Below, piece by piece: positions 55,562 to 64,000 of a stretch of DNA of 64,000 nucleotides. Positions within the stretch are counted from its first letter, which is position 1. Every line of letters begins with the position of its first letter. Under the pieces are notes generated by a model. The model was not told the DNA's origin. It saw nothing but the letters and a program-made list of their open reading frames with translations, and ran no database searches. Origin of the DNA: Tricholoma matsutake. Its lineage: Eukaryota; Basidiomycota; Agaricomycetes; Agaricales; Tricholomataceae. The position numbers and the translations under genes were made by a program. Location: positions 4,464,001 to 4,528,000 of the forward strand of contig AP026548.1 in the NCBI GenBank assembly GCA_026075535.2. The letters run 5' to 3'.

Positions 55562-56554
55562 TGATGGTGCTCAGCCCAGAAACTCAACCAAAACCAACTA
55601 AACTGGTCTTAGGAGATATAACACAAGTCAGAGGAAGGTTGCAAGGTGGCTCCAAATATCACCATGCTAACCAAAGGATGGTAGATGCACTACCAAGCTT
55701 TATAAAGTGATGTGAAGTCCTGCAAAGCTGTACAAAACACCATGAAGTGTTTTGAAACAATACAAAAGAATTTAGCTGTGGTGCAAAAGAATCCAAAAAG
55801 CCCCAAAATGGTTTTGAGGAGCTCAGGAGACAGTGACGATAGGTGAAGACAATATAGAAGACGATGACAAAGTAGATGGACAATTGACAATAGTTTTGAG
55901 AGACTATGTAGCAAAATGAGGAAGTTTGCAGAATACTGGAGAGTTTTGGACTAAGACTGAGCTATGACTCAAGAGGAGAACCCATAAGTCAGATGATATG
56001 CAAGATGGGAAGACAATTTCTTGCTTTTTACGACAGTAATACACCAAACTATATATGTTTTAGAGAGATAGTACTAAAAAGGTAAAGGGCCATGAGGCAA
56101 ACATGTGGTAGACATACAGCAGTGAAAAAGGTGTCAAAATCATGAAGTAAATAAGAAAATGATAAGAAAATGATAAGAAGGAAATGTGCAATATACATGA
56201 TATATCAAATCTCCTTGTCTTGTTGTTCCAATAAATCATGAAGATGTTGAAGAGCACCTCAATGCATGCTAAGGTGCTAGCCATTGTGTCTCCTTGTGTT
56301 TGTCATGCCTGAAACATGATATGTCAGTGTGTGGAATGTTGGGAACATGTGTTTGAGGTGTGGTACAATATGAATATGGCAGCCAAAGGCTTTCAAAATG
56401 GTACAAAGTCTTTCAAAATGTTTTGAAGCATCATGTCATTGCTTCATGCATTCGTAGGTGTTCATAAGTATTCACAAAATCATAGGACATTGTGAGAGAT
56501 GTGTCCGAGTGTGATGTATTGTTTTCAGAGCTCAGCCACAAGGTGGACCTATCA
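55562..56554 (-). repeat. Gypsy 5' LTR
   Basis: 993 bp, minus orientation (TGATAGGTCCACC ... GAGCACCATCA). Followed on the minus strand by TTCTGGAGCCCACCAC, containing the primer site. Confidence 0.9.
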
Positions 56555-58295
56555 CCATGGAGCCCTCACCCTGTCCCTGTCCCCCAGTCCCAGTCCCAAA
56601 CCCCCAACTTGCCCCAGACAGCTCATAGATGTGCCCACATGATCATCAGAATGCATCATTTCTTGTATGGATGAACCCTATGGCCCCCACTGTCTGCAAA
56701 GACAACCCATCTGGCCTCCCACACCACCCTGTCCTACACCCCTGCTGTGCCACTGAGGATGCCATCCACATCCATGGAAGCTCCCTGTTCACCTCTGGTC
56801 CCCCTCTCACTGCACATCCACCCCAGCTCTCCCCAGCTCAGCCCTAGATGAATCATTGCACCATCCCTGTCCACATCACCCAGCCACATCACTGACCCCA
56901 TCCCCATCCATGTCACCCATCCCACACCATCACCACCCCTGTTCATGTCACCAGTCCTCTCAATGTCCATGACCTTGTCATGTCCCCTGCACTGCACCTG
57001 TCCAACTCTGACTCAGTGTTCTGGTGAACATGTAAAGTTATTTTTGGTTACCACAACCATGTTTACCCCCTCGCCCCCCCAGTCATTTTTTTTGGAGTAT
57101 GAGAGAGTGTAAGAGTGTCTCTTACATCAGCAAACCATTATCACATGCATCCATTATCACATGTTATTCCACTTGGTATATAGTCTACATTTTGACTACT
57201 TGTACTGTATTCTAGTTTCCTCCCCTGAAATATACTAAGTTCCTTACATGTTCCTGTCCCCTTGAGTCTTGAATGTTGGAAGCTCCGGCTTCCTTCCAGA
57301 TGGGAATTCTGAAGTATGCAAAAACAGTGGTAAACATACCAACCAGTTCCTGAAAAAATCTTGAGTCCAACAACCCATCAGAAGCATCAGTTTTACTACA
57401 TTTTGATTTTCAGGGAAACAAAAAACCTATACCTTACCTTTGACCTTATTCAAGAGTATTACCCCTCCCAATCTCTAGTCCCAGTACATGCTACAAGTAG
57501 TATTATAGTGAATATATCATTTGTATATCATCACAGAATATGTTGTATGCCATTTAGAGCCTCATTGAAGCTATATTATGTCTCAACGGAGCCATTCTGC
57601 ACCACATTTACATGGGTCATATTAATTTTCTCAGCCCCCGGCGGGACCCTCGGGATTCCCGTTCCGCCACCTTGACCTTTGAAATGGTAAACGGTCATAA
57701 CCAAACATGACCAAAGCTCGGTTTTCAGTAACGGACCGTGTTCCCGACTCACTCCCAAAGCGGGAACAATACGAATCGATACATAGTAGCGCCTCGTGGA
57801 TTGCATTACAAGCCAAAGCAGTACAGTCAAAGCAGGAGTCATCGGTGCTCCAAAGCGTGCACCATTTAAATATCACACTGCTATATTCTCAAAAGCCCCA
57901 TGGCATTCCACCTAACACTCACTCCAATGGACCCTCTTTCCGGTCCCAACCTCCCAAATCTAACAATCGCCCCTCTAGGCTCCACTTCACTCATCATTCA
58001 AATCAGAATAGACAATCATCTGTAAGTCGACTACTTATGCACATTTCAATCCTGACCAACCAATTTAACAGTCCAATAGCCCAAGGCGTCATCCTAGTCC
58101 TACGTTCCATAAAACGCCTACCCCGCACACCACCCTCGCGCACTACACCCAGCCCACCTCCCCCGCTGAAAACAAAACAATTCTCACTTCACCACGGGAC
58201 AGCTCCCAAACGCCAACCACTCACACGTCCGCCACCGAAACCTGCATTACCTCTTATTACCATCCAGTGTTCTCGCCTGAATAAACGACCTCGCG
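56555..58295. other. C-rich tract then host-like DNA, no gene supported
   Basis: 56555-57010 continues the C-rich tract of 44.2-45.4 kb, across the gypsy insertion. 57010-57580 shows nothing. CpG density jumps at about 57620 (CCCCCGGCGGGACCCTCGGG), marking a return to unmutated DNA. Open frames at 57707-58363 are Ser/Pro-rich and lack features. Confidence 0.45.
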
Positions 58296-58999
58296 ATGTC
58301 GAAGCAGGGTGGACGACATGGCTGCTTGGTACATGTAGAAGAATCAAACGACGGACAGCCTGATTCCTCGGTTTACGAAACATCTGCTCTAGAAATTGCC
58401 TATAATGAATACGATACTTCCAATGTGTACGATATCCACTCCAAACCAACCCCCTCCTCACCACAGCCAACACCCTCCTCTCTATCCCATTCCCACTTCT
58501 CTTACCCTGTCCCACACCATCGTGACTATGCCCATGCTCACCTCCACATCCCCAAACACGAAATCCCCCACCTAATACCACAGTCGCCGCATATATCCAA
58601 GATCGCCTATGGCACGCCTTGCGTTAGCCCATTTACGCTGGGGGGTGTTGATGTTGGTGTCGGTGACTGGGAAGAGTTGCCGGGTTGCGTTCTAGGGTGA
58701 GCGTGTTTGACTGCTACCATACCTATCCCATACCTATCCCATACCTAACGGTGTCGCTATAGGTATTGGGATAGCAAACGGACAGTATAGAAAGCATTGG
58801 GTTAAGCCAGTCGATCTTCCACGATTCGGACGGGAAATCGGCGTGTTTAAGAGGAAGCGGAGCCAAGAAAGGCCCCTCGAACAGCTGGTGGATTACGATT
58901 CCACTTACGAGCAACAGTGCACGAGGAAAATAACCAGGAAGGCGGCGAGAGAACGGGTTAGCTTACTAAAGTCAGCGCTGGATGTAACAGCGTGTTAAT
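58296..58999 (+). CDS. Possible two-exon hypothetical gene
   Basis: ATG 58296 (MSKQGGRHGCLVHVEESNDG) opens 134 codons with normal CpG content. A second open block (58745-58999) encodes a basic, charged segment GIGIANGQYRKHWVKPVDLP and RERVSLLKSALDVTAC, ending at TAA. An intron between them is likely (acceptor CGCTATAG at 58761; donor either GTTGCG after 58679 or GTGAGC at 58699), but only the first donor keeps the frame. An 11-bp repeat CCATACCTATC (three units, 58719-58750) lies in the presumed intron. No domain is recognised. The whole model is tentative. Confidence 0.35.
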
Positions 59000-59597
59000 T
59001 CGAAAGACTGCAGTCGTCTCTCAACTGTCACACATAATTCTTGTGGGGCTCCTATAGGAACTACAGTCTTGTCAAACGCGTCCCCGCCCAAAAGTCGACG
59101 GCAAATTGATATTCTTTTTCTTTTCGCTCTACTAAGCGTTTGAGCAAACAATAGAAATGGCACACTTTAACAACTAACCTGTGCTTCCCAACAAATCTGT
59201 GCCCTCGACCCCGTAAGGCCAAATGAAAGGACGACATCAAAATGGGACACGTACCATCGCTGACCGACCGTAGTTATGTTCAGCTTTGAAACATTCGGCC
59301 TTGATAACAGATTGTGTTGAATACATCGCTAGCCTCACATCAGGCACAATACAACCACGTATACATACAAGGATTAATGTCCAACCATTCAGTACTTCGG
59401 TAGAATTGGAAAGTAAGAAAGGCATTCAAAGTGAATGCTTTGCAGCCATTTGCAGAACTATAGGACCCCGGAATATCCCTACTAAGGCTGGGTCCTAAAA
59501 ACATCGATTTTGGGGTTTTTTGTCTGGACAGATTTTCGCAGTTTTTGTCTGGATTTCACCTAGCCTGGACGGTCTGAGTCCATTTTGTCTGGACATG

Positions 59598-59700
59598 GGG
59601 ATCTAGCCCCTTGGAGCACCAAATTTGTCTGGAATTTGGGATCTAGCCCCTTGGAGCACCAAATTTGTCTGGAATTTGGGATCTAGCCTCCCAGGAGCCT
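59598..59700. repeat. 40-bp tandem repeat
   Basis: GGGATCTAGCCCCTTGGAGC and ACCAAATTTGTCTGGAATTT repeat with a 40-bp period (59601, 59641, partly 59681). TTTTGTCTGGA also recurs upstream at 59518-59595. Confidence 0.85.
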
Positions 59701-59827
59701 CAAAAACTGCCGGAGAGTGCCAGGAGCACTCGGGAAATGCTCTACATGCTGTAATATATGTAGAATAGTGTATATTATGATTTGAATTCAAGCTTCTTCA
59801 TCGTTCTGAACTCCGCTCCATCCATGC

Positions 59828-60132
59828 TGTTGGAGCAGACTATATACGCTGCACAGGGGAAGAGACTACACGTTCCTTACAACCTACCTGGGGTTTAGTT
59901 AGACTTACAGCTAGGGTTAGCAGAGGTAAGAACACTGTATTCCTACTACGGTACAGGTTCTCCTTATATACATAATATTAAGGATGTCACATGACTCGGG
60001 AATGTGTTTACCGCATGTATGCGCAGTAAGCGCAGTAACATGCGTATGCTGCATGTATCGCCTCATGTATACATGTGTATGCTGCATGTATTGCCTCATG
60101 TATACAGCATGCATCAGGGATTAATTTCAACA
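59828..60132 (-). repeat. 3' LTR of an intact copia element
   Basis: 305 bp, minus strand TGTTGAAATTAATCCC ... TGCTCCAACA. A purine tract (GAGGGGGGG) directly precedes it. It contains a TATATAAGG promoter-like box and an internal near-tandem repeat of ACATGCAGCATACNCATGT/TACATGAGG. The outer flank CATGC (59823-59827) should reappear beyond the other LTR outside the window. Confidence 0.85.
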
Positions 60133-60164
60133 CCCCCCCTCAAACTGTACAGCGCTCTAAGCAG

Positions 60165-63100
60165 CTAAGTTTGAATCTCGAAAGTAATTCCGAGAGAGTC
60201 TCTAAATTTCCTGAATAGGACGGCGCCAAGGTTCTTTGTGAACATGTCAGCCGGATTATCACTTCCAGGAATGAAAACGACTGTGACTTTGTCATTTTCT
60301 ATGCATTCGCGGGTGTAGTGGTAGCGAATGTCTATATGTTTGGTCCTTCTTTCCTGAACTGGATTTGATCCAATAAAGATGGATCCTTGATTATCAGCGC
60401 AGATTGGTACGCGCTTCAGTGTATATCCAAGTTCCTGGAATAAGGACTCTATCCACACTATCTGCCGACAAGTGTCGGAGAGAGCCATGTATTCGGCTTC
60501 TGTGGATGACAGTGCTACAGTTTTTTGTAAACGGGACTGCCAGCACACAATGCCACTCGCCAGAGTAGCAAAGTAACCCGTTGTAGATCGGCGCTTGACT
60601 GTGTCAGCTGCCCAATCAGAATCTGTGAAGGCCTGTAGCCCCTCGGATTTCTCTCCATCATAGACCATACTGTACTTCTGGGTTCCCACCAGATAGCGCA
60701 TTATGTACATCGCTTTGTCTAGATGTTCTTGGCTAGGATTAGCCGAGAATTGCGACATCTTGATTACCGCGTAAGCGATATCAGGTCGCGTTCCGAGCAT
60801 CAGATACAATAAAGATCCGATCACAGACTGATATTTTGATCTAAGCGCCGCGTTTGGCGTCGCTGTGTTCTCCGACGGTTTGTAGCCAGTCGGGAGCGGA
60901 GTGGGGGCAATCTTGGCATTTGTCATCTCGAACCTCTCAAGCACTTTGGCAAGATATTCTGTTTGATCGAGTTTGACTTTTGCAGCGGTCTGGGTGACGC
61001 GCATGCCTAAGAATTCCGTGACTTTTTCAGTACTACGGCACTCCCAATGCTTCAGGCAAGCATTCTTCTTTTCATCCACAAGTTTCTTGTTCTTGCCCAT
61101 GAACAAGCCATCATCAACATAGACTAGCGCAATAACGATGCTGCCTGTCTTAGGATCCTTGTGTATGAAGATGCCGGCATCGGAGCTGGCGCGCACGAAC
61201 CCAATGGTGCGCATAAATGCCTCTAGCTCTCTCCACCATGCTAGTGAAGCCTGTTTAAGGCCATACAATGCTCGGCGTAAGCGCATTACTTTGCGCTCTT
61301 TACCCTCGAGTTTGAAACCCTCGGGTTGATCCATATAGATCTCCTCATCAAGTTTGCCGTATAAAAATGCGGTTTTTACATCTAGACCGGTCATATACAT
61401 GCCTTCTAGAGACGCAAGGGCAAACATGAGGCGTACGGTCTCGTAGCGGACTACTGGTGAGAAAATCTCATCAAAGTCAACGCCTTCGACTTGTGAAAAG
61501 CCTTTGGCCACGAGTCTGGCTCGTTTTCTTCCATCCGATTTCACGGAGAAAACCCATCTATTTTTGATCGTTTTTCGATCATGTGGAAGATCGACGATGT
61601 CATAGACTTGTCGCTTGCGAAGAGCCTCTAACTCTTCACGACAAGCCTGTTTCCACTCAAGTTGCTGCTGCCGGGGTAGGCGCGCAATATCGCGAAATTG
61701 GTTTGGAACTAGGCTTTTTCCGCTTGATGGTGTGACTGCTTTTGACAACAGCCAGCGGATAAGCTCATCTCCACCTTCCTTGGTTATCTTTTTAATATAA
61801 CCTGCTTCGTCCGGTTCCCCCATTGGGTGATCATGTTCTTGATTATTGGAATCGGGCACACTCTCGTGGGGTGCCGAACTCGGTCCAGCAACCGGTTCTT
61901 GCTGTTGAGGTCGTGGTCGTGTTCGGTTATGATCCGAATCTTGACCCACAGACTTCTTCCAATATCGATCACGCACAATGTCTCTCTCTATGTCAGAGGG
62001 GAGTCGCTGTTCTCCATAGGTATTGCCGGGACGGTTTGGGATTTTCCTCTGCCTGCCTGATCGACGGGGCAATTGCTGCCATTCCTGTTGATCTTCACGT
62101 CTTGGACGAAAGTCCTCAGTGCTAACTGGAGGCGGCGGAGGAGGAGCGTTAGTCGCATCGTCATGCGCCTTTTGCTCGCTTGGTAAATCATCATCATCTT
62201 CTGATGATGGAGGAAGGGGCGGATTTTGTGGCGGTATAGGGTCATCGCCATCCGTTCCAGATGAGTGGTCGTCATCTTCTGGTTCTGGTGGAAAATCACC
62301 AAGGTCTGTCTTGGCAGGAGTTTTAGCTCCGGGACAGCATGGGAACATCGTTTCATCAAATAGTGCCGTAGCACCAATGAATATTGCGCCGTTTCGTCGC
62401 ATGAAACGATATGCTTTAATGCCATCTTCTACTCCAAGGTACGTCATTAGCTCCGATCGAGGAGACAATGTTGTTGGACGTTTTTCCTTTGGTAGATAGA
62501 CATAAGCACCGCAACCGAAGACCTTCAGATTGTTTAGATCTGGGCGGACCTTTGTCAGGTCCTCAAAAGGTGTCAGCCATTTCAGGCGCCTTATTGGGGT
62601 TCGGTTGTATAAATGTGTTGCATGTTCTATGCAAAATTCCCACCATGATTGTGGTAGACAAGCGGTGAATCGCAGGGTTTGCGACTTTTCCATTATTGTC
62701 CTTATGGCGCGCTCTGCGCGCCCGTTCTGTTGATGAACGTGGGGTGCAGACATCTCTATTTTGATGCCTAAATCCTTGAGCTGTTTTTGTAGCTCACGAT
62801 CCTTGAACTCCCCCCCTGGATCGACACGCCAGCGCTTGATTGTAGCGCCATATTGGGTCTTAGCCATTGCTAGAAATTGTCTAATCGCTGCAGCAGCGTC
62901 AGATTTCTTTCTGAGACATTGGACCCAAATATGTGACGTTTTGTCATCCAGAAATACAATGAAGTATTTATGTTTGTGGTACGATAGTACCGGGAGTTCC
63001 TTTAGGTCGGAATGTATTAATTCAAAGGATTTGTCAGCTCGTGAGTCTGACTCGGGAAAAGATTTTGAGGTCATTTTCCCTTCTGCACACCCTGGACATA

Positions 63101-64000
63101 TAATTTTGTCTTTAGGAATAATTAAATTCCTTGGGAATTTTATGGTGCTTTTAGGCATTTTCCCTAGCGCCTCTTTGGATGGGTGTCCAAGTCGCCTATG
63201 CCAAGTCAAGTAGTCAGCGACATAAATGGTCGCGACATTAACCTTTTTGGTGCTCAATATATGAGTCCGAGCCCAATAGATCGTGTCATTCCTCCTTAGA
63301 GGGACACAATGCATGATTGGGTTTCCATGCTCGATGAATGAAATGTATGCGGAGGAACCACGCACATCACTTCCGTCTTGTAAAAAGACCCCCATTGACA
63401 TCAATCGAGTATTAATGTCGGGTATGTAGTAGACGGGGTATAGTCGCGTTTCACGCGTCTCTGACTTCCCATTACATACTACCTGGTGCCTAATGAAGAC
63501 TGCTCCTTTTCCTACTATATGAGTAGTACCAGTGGCCGTTTGGACCAAGGTAGAGTCCTTTCTCGGTAAAGGCTCGTAAGAAGCGAAATCTTTCATTTCA
63601 CCAGTGAAGTGTTTTGATGCGCCTGAATCCATGATCCAGTCGGCACCTTTCTTACAATCTCCCTTTGCACACATAGCACATATATTAAGATCTACATAAT
63701 TCCATGATACATTTAATAGCGGTAAAATTTCACATGAAAAGTTCGCTGTATTCATAGGAATTTTAATCTTAGTGCTTGTGGCAGGGAAAAGGACTGACCT
63801 GTCATCATACGCCCCTGTGTCAAGGGGTTCATCGACGAGCATTTCGTCGACGGCTTTCCACACTTCCTCGTCAGTTACCGGAGGTTCGGATCCGAGGGAG
63901 ACGGTATCGTCTTCTACCTCCTCGATCGTAGCCTCGGTTTCTGGCTCTATCCTCCTTCTCTTACCTTCTCGCACCGTAAGGTGCTCTTCCAGCGGTCGCA
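60165..64000 (-). CDS. Copia Gag-Pol polyprotein, C-terminal 1270+ residues, intact (5' end outside window)
   Basis: Open without a stop from the window edge to TAG at 60165-60167. The frame continues upstream of the first listed Met-equivalent codon (a GTG), so the start lies outside. Counting from 63974: protease WIMDSGASKHFT (DSGA at 116-119); GAG-pre-integrase WHRRLGHPS and CPGCAEGK; integrase core HSDLKELP, RVDPGGEF and NGRAERAIRTIMEKS (Asp, Asp, Glu); an acidic proline-rich linker; RT with RQVYDIVDLPHDRKTIKNRW, LDVKTAFLYGKLDEEIYMDQ and LVYVDDGLF (YVDD intact); RNase H with FTDSDWAAD, STEAEYMAL, ADNQGSIFI and NPADMFTKNL. All catalytic residues are present and CpGs are plentiful, so this is probably a young, possibly active copy. 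Confidence 0.93.
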   Translation of the reverse strand, partial: RPLEEHLTVREGKRRRIEPETEATIEEVEDDTVSLGSEPPVTDEEVWKAVDEMLVDEPLDTGAYDDRSVLFPATSTKIKIPMNTANFSCEILPLLNVSWNYVDLNICAMCAKGDCKKGADWIMDSGASKHFTGEMKDFASYEPLPRKDSTLVQTATGTTHIVGKGAVFIRHQVVCNGKSETRETRLYPVYYIPDINTRLMSMGVFLQDGSDVRGSSAYISFIEHGNPIMHCVPLRRNDTIYWARTHILSTKKVNVATIYVADYLTWHRRLGHPSKEALGKMPKSTIKFPRNLIIPKDKIICPGCAEGKMTSKSFPESDSRADKSFELIHSDLKELPVLSYHKHKYFIVFLDDKTSHIWVQCLRKKSDAAAAIRQFLAMAKTQYGATIKRWRVDPGGEFKDRELQKQLKDLGIKIEMSAPHVHQQNGRAERAIRTIMEKSQTLRFTACLPQSWWEFCIEHATHLYNRTPIRRLKWLTPFEDLTKVRPDLNNLKVFGCGAYVYLPKEKRPTTLSPRSELMTYLGVEDGIKAYRFMRRNGAIFIGATALFDETMFPCCPGAKTPAKTDLGDFPPEPEDDDHSSGTDGDDPIPPQNPPLPPSSEDDDDLPSEQKAHDDATNAPPPPPPVSTEDFRPRREDQQEWQQLPRRSGRQRKIPNRPGNTYGEQRLPSDIERDIVRDRYWKKSVGQDSDHNRTRPRPQQQEPVAGPSSAPHESVPDSNNQEHDHPMGEPDEAGYIKKITKEGGDELIRWLLSKAVTPSSGKSLVPNQFRDIARLPRQQQLEWKQACREELEALRKRQVYDIVDLPHDRKTIKNRWVFSVKSDGRKRARLVAKGFSQVEGVDFDEIFSPVVRYETVRLMFALASLEGMYMTGLDVKTAFLYGKLDEEIYMDQPEGFKLEGKERKVMRLRRALYGLKQASLAWWRELEAFMRTIGFVRASSDAGIFIHKDPKTGSIVIALVYVDDGLFMGKNKKLVDEKKNACLKHWECRSTEKVTEFLGMRVTQTAAKVKLDQTEYLAKVLERFEMTNAKIAPTPLPTGYKPSENTATPNAALRSKYQSVIGSLLYLMLGTRPDIAYAVIKMSQFSANPSQEHLDKAMYIMRYLVGTQKYSMVYDGEKSEGLQAFTDSDWAADTVKRRSTTGYFATLASGIVCWQSRLQKTVALSSTEAEYMALSDTCRQIVWIESLFQELGYTLKRVPICADNQGSIFIGSNPVQERRTKHIDIRYHYTRECIENDKVTVVFIPGSDNPADMFTKNLGAVLFRKFRDSLGITFEIQT

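Larger units (their letters stand above)
45418..56554 (-). mobile_element. Large gypsy retrotransposon with antisense gene, 11.1 kb
   Basis: 993-bp LTRs are at 55562-56554 (5', minus strand) and 45418-46410 (3'). The primer site TGGAGCCCACCAC begins 2 nt after the 5' LTR and would pair with a tRNA 3' end GTGGTGGGCTCCA. The purine tract AAGGGGGAGGA touches the 3' LTR. The flanks CCGT/CCAT are a 4-bp duplication with one CpG change. Order from 5': gag, protease, RT/RNase H, integrase, then a plus-strand gene before the 3' LTR. A 1.3-kb hAT-like element (49133-50428) sits in the integrase. It is very CpG-poor and dead. Confidence 0.88.

Noticed and set aside
57707..58363. 218-aa plus-strand open frame
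   Set aside because: Ser/Pro/Arg-rich, without domain or start context, and overlapping a better candidate frame starting at 58296.
58189..58581. 130-aa minus-strand open frame
   Set aside because: It overlaps the plus-strand candidate in antisense, with no features beyond composition.

Overview
The window looks like fungal nuclear DNA, most likely from an agaricomycete (mushroom-forming basidiomycete). The evidence is introns of 46-59 nt with GT-AG ends, a typical basidiomycete multi-pass membrane protein gene, and the mix of transposable elements: a Tf1/sushi-like chromovirus, a large gypsy element, copia, a Tad-type LINE with RNase H, a tyrosine-recombinase (Ngaro/DIRS-order) retrotransposon and hAT-type non-autonomous DNA elements. 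No species is claimed. Only two stretches look host-like (about 3.4-8.6 kb and 57.6-59.8 kb). Almost everything else is transposon.

The central result is that 9112-43497 is one copia element (minus strand) opened up by nested insertions. Its two outer ends carry the same 5-bp target duplication (AGAAA), 34 kb apart. A Ngaro-like element (9439-23293) sits in its 3' LTR, and a LINE (27654-42842, 13-bp duplication) sits in its gag. The Ngaro holds a CpG-rich solo LTR (11184-11889, CATAT) and a 7.4-kb hAT-like element (13374-20814). The hAT-like element holds a 'Z element' (13398-16945), which in turn holds a solo gypsy LTR (13766-14752) and an 838-bp hAT MITE (14867-15704). The LINE holds another copy of that MITE (28217-29053), a second Z element (31070-33261) and a full chromovirus (35711-42097, ACCAC). 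Most junctions are fixed by target duplications, and several by reading frames that rejoin exactly.

Left flank: a truncated MITE copy (1-677), a hairpin-rich low-complexity tract, a broken four-exon gene of unknown function (1371-2963), a palindromic MITE (3070-3394) and a two-exon membrane-protein gene that appears intact (5287-6964). Right flank: an 11.1-kb gypsy element on the minus strand (45418-56554) with 993-bp LTRs, carrying an antisense zinc-binding gene and its own hAT insertion with 158-bp tandem repeats; then a possible host gene near 58.3-59.0 kb; then the 3' part of an intact, apparently young copia element (59828 to the window end).

Older elements are depleted in CpG and carry many in-frame TGA codons at positions where the families usually have arginine. 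This is the pattern expected from deamination of methylated CGA. Several target duplications differ only by CpG transitions, sometimes on opposite strands in the two copies.

The least familiar system is the Z element. It makes 8-bp target duplications and has tRNA-like (RNA polymerase III promoter-like) segments near both ends, a ladder of five C/G-stem hairpins, and repeated cassettes in which a GGGCCCAAATG-type palindrome is followed by a 49-67-nt intron-like unit. Related cassettes also fill 17.1-19.7 kb and 0.7-1.1 kb.
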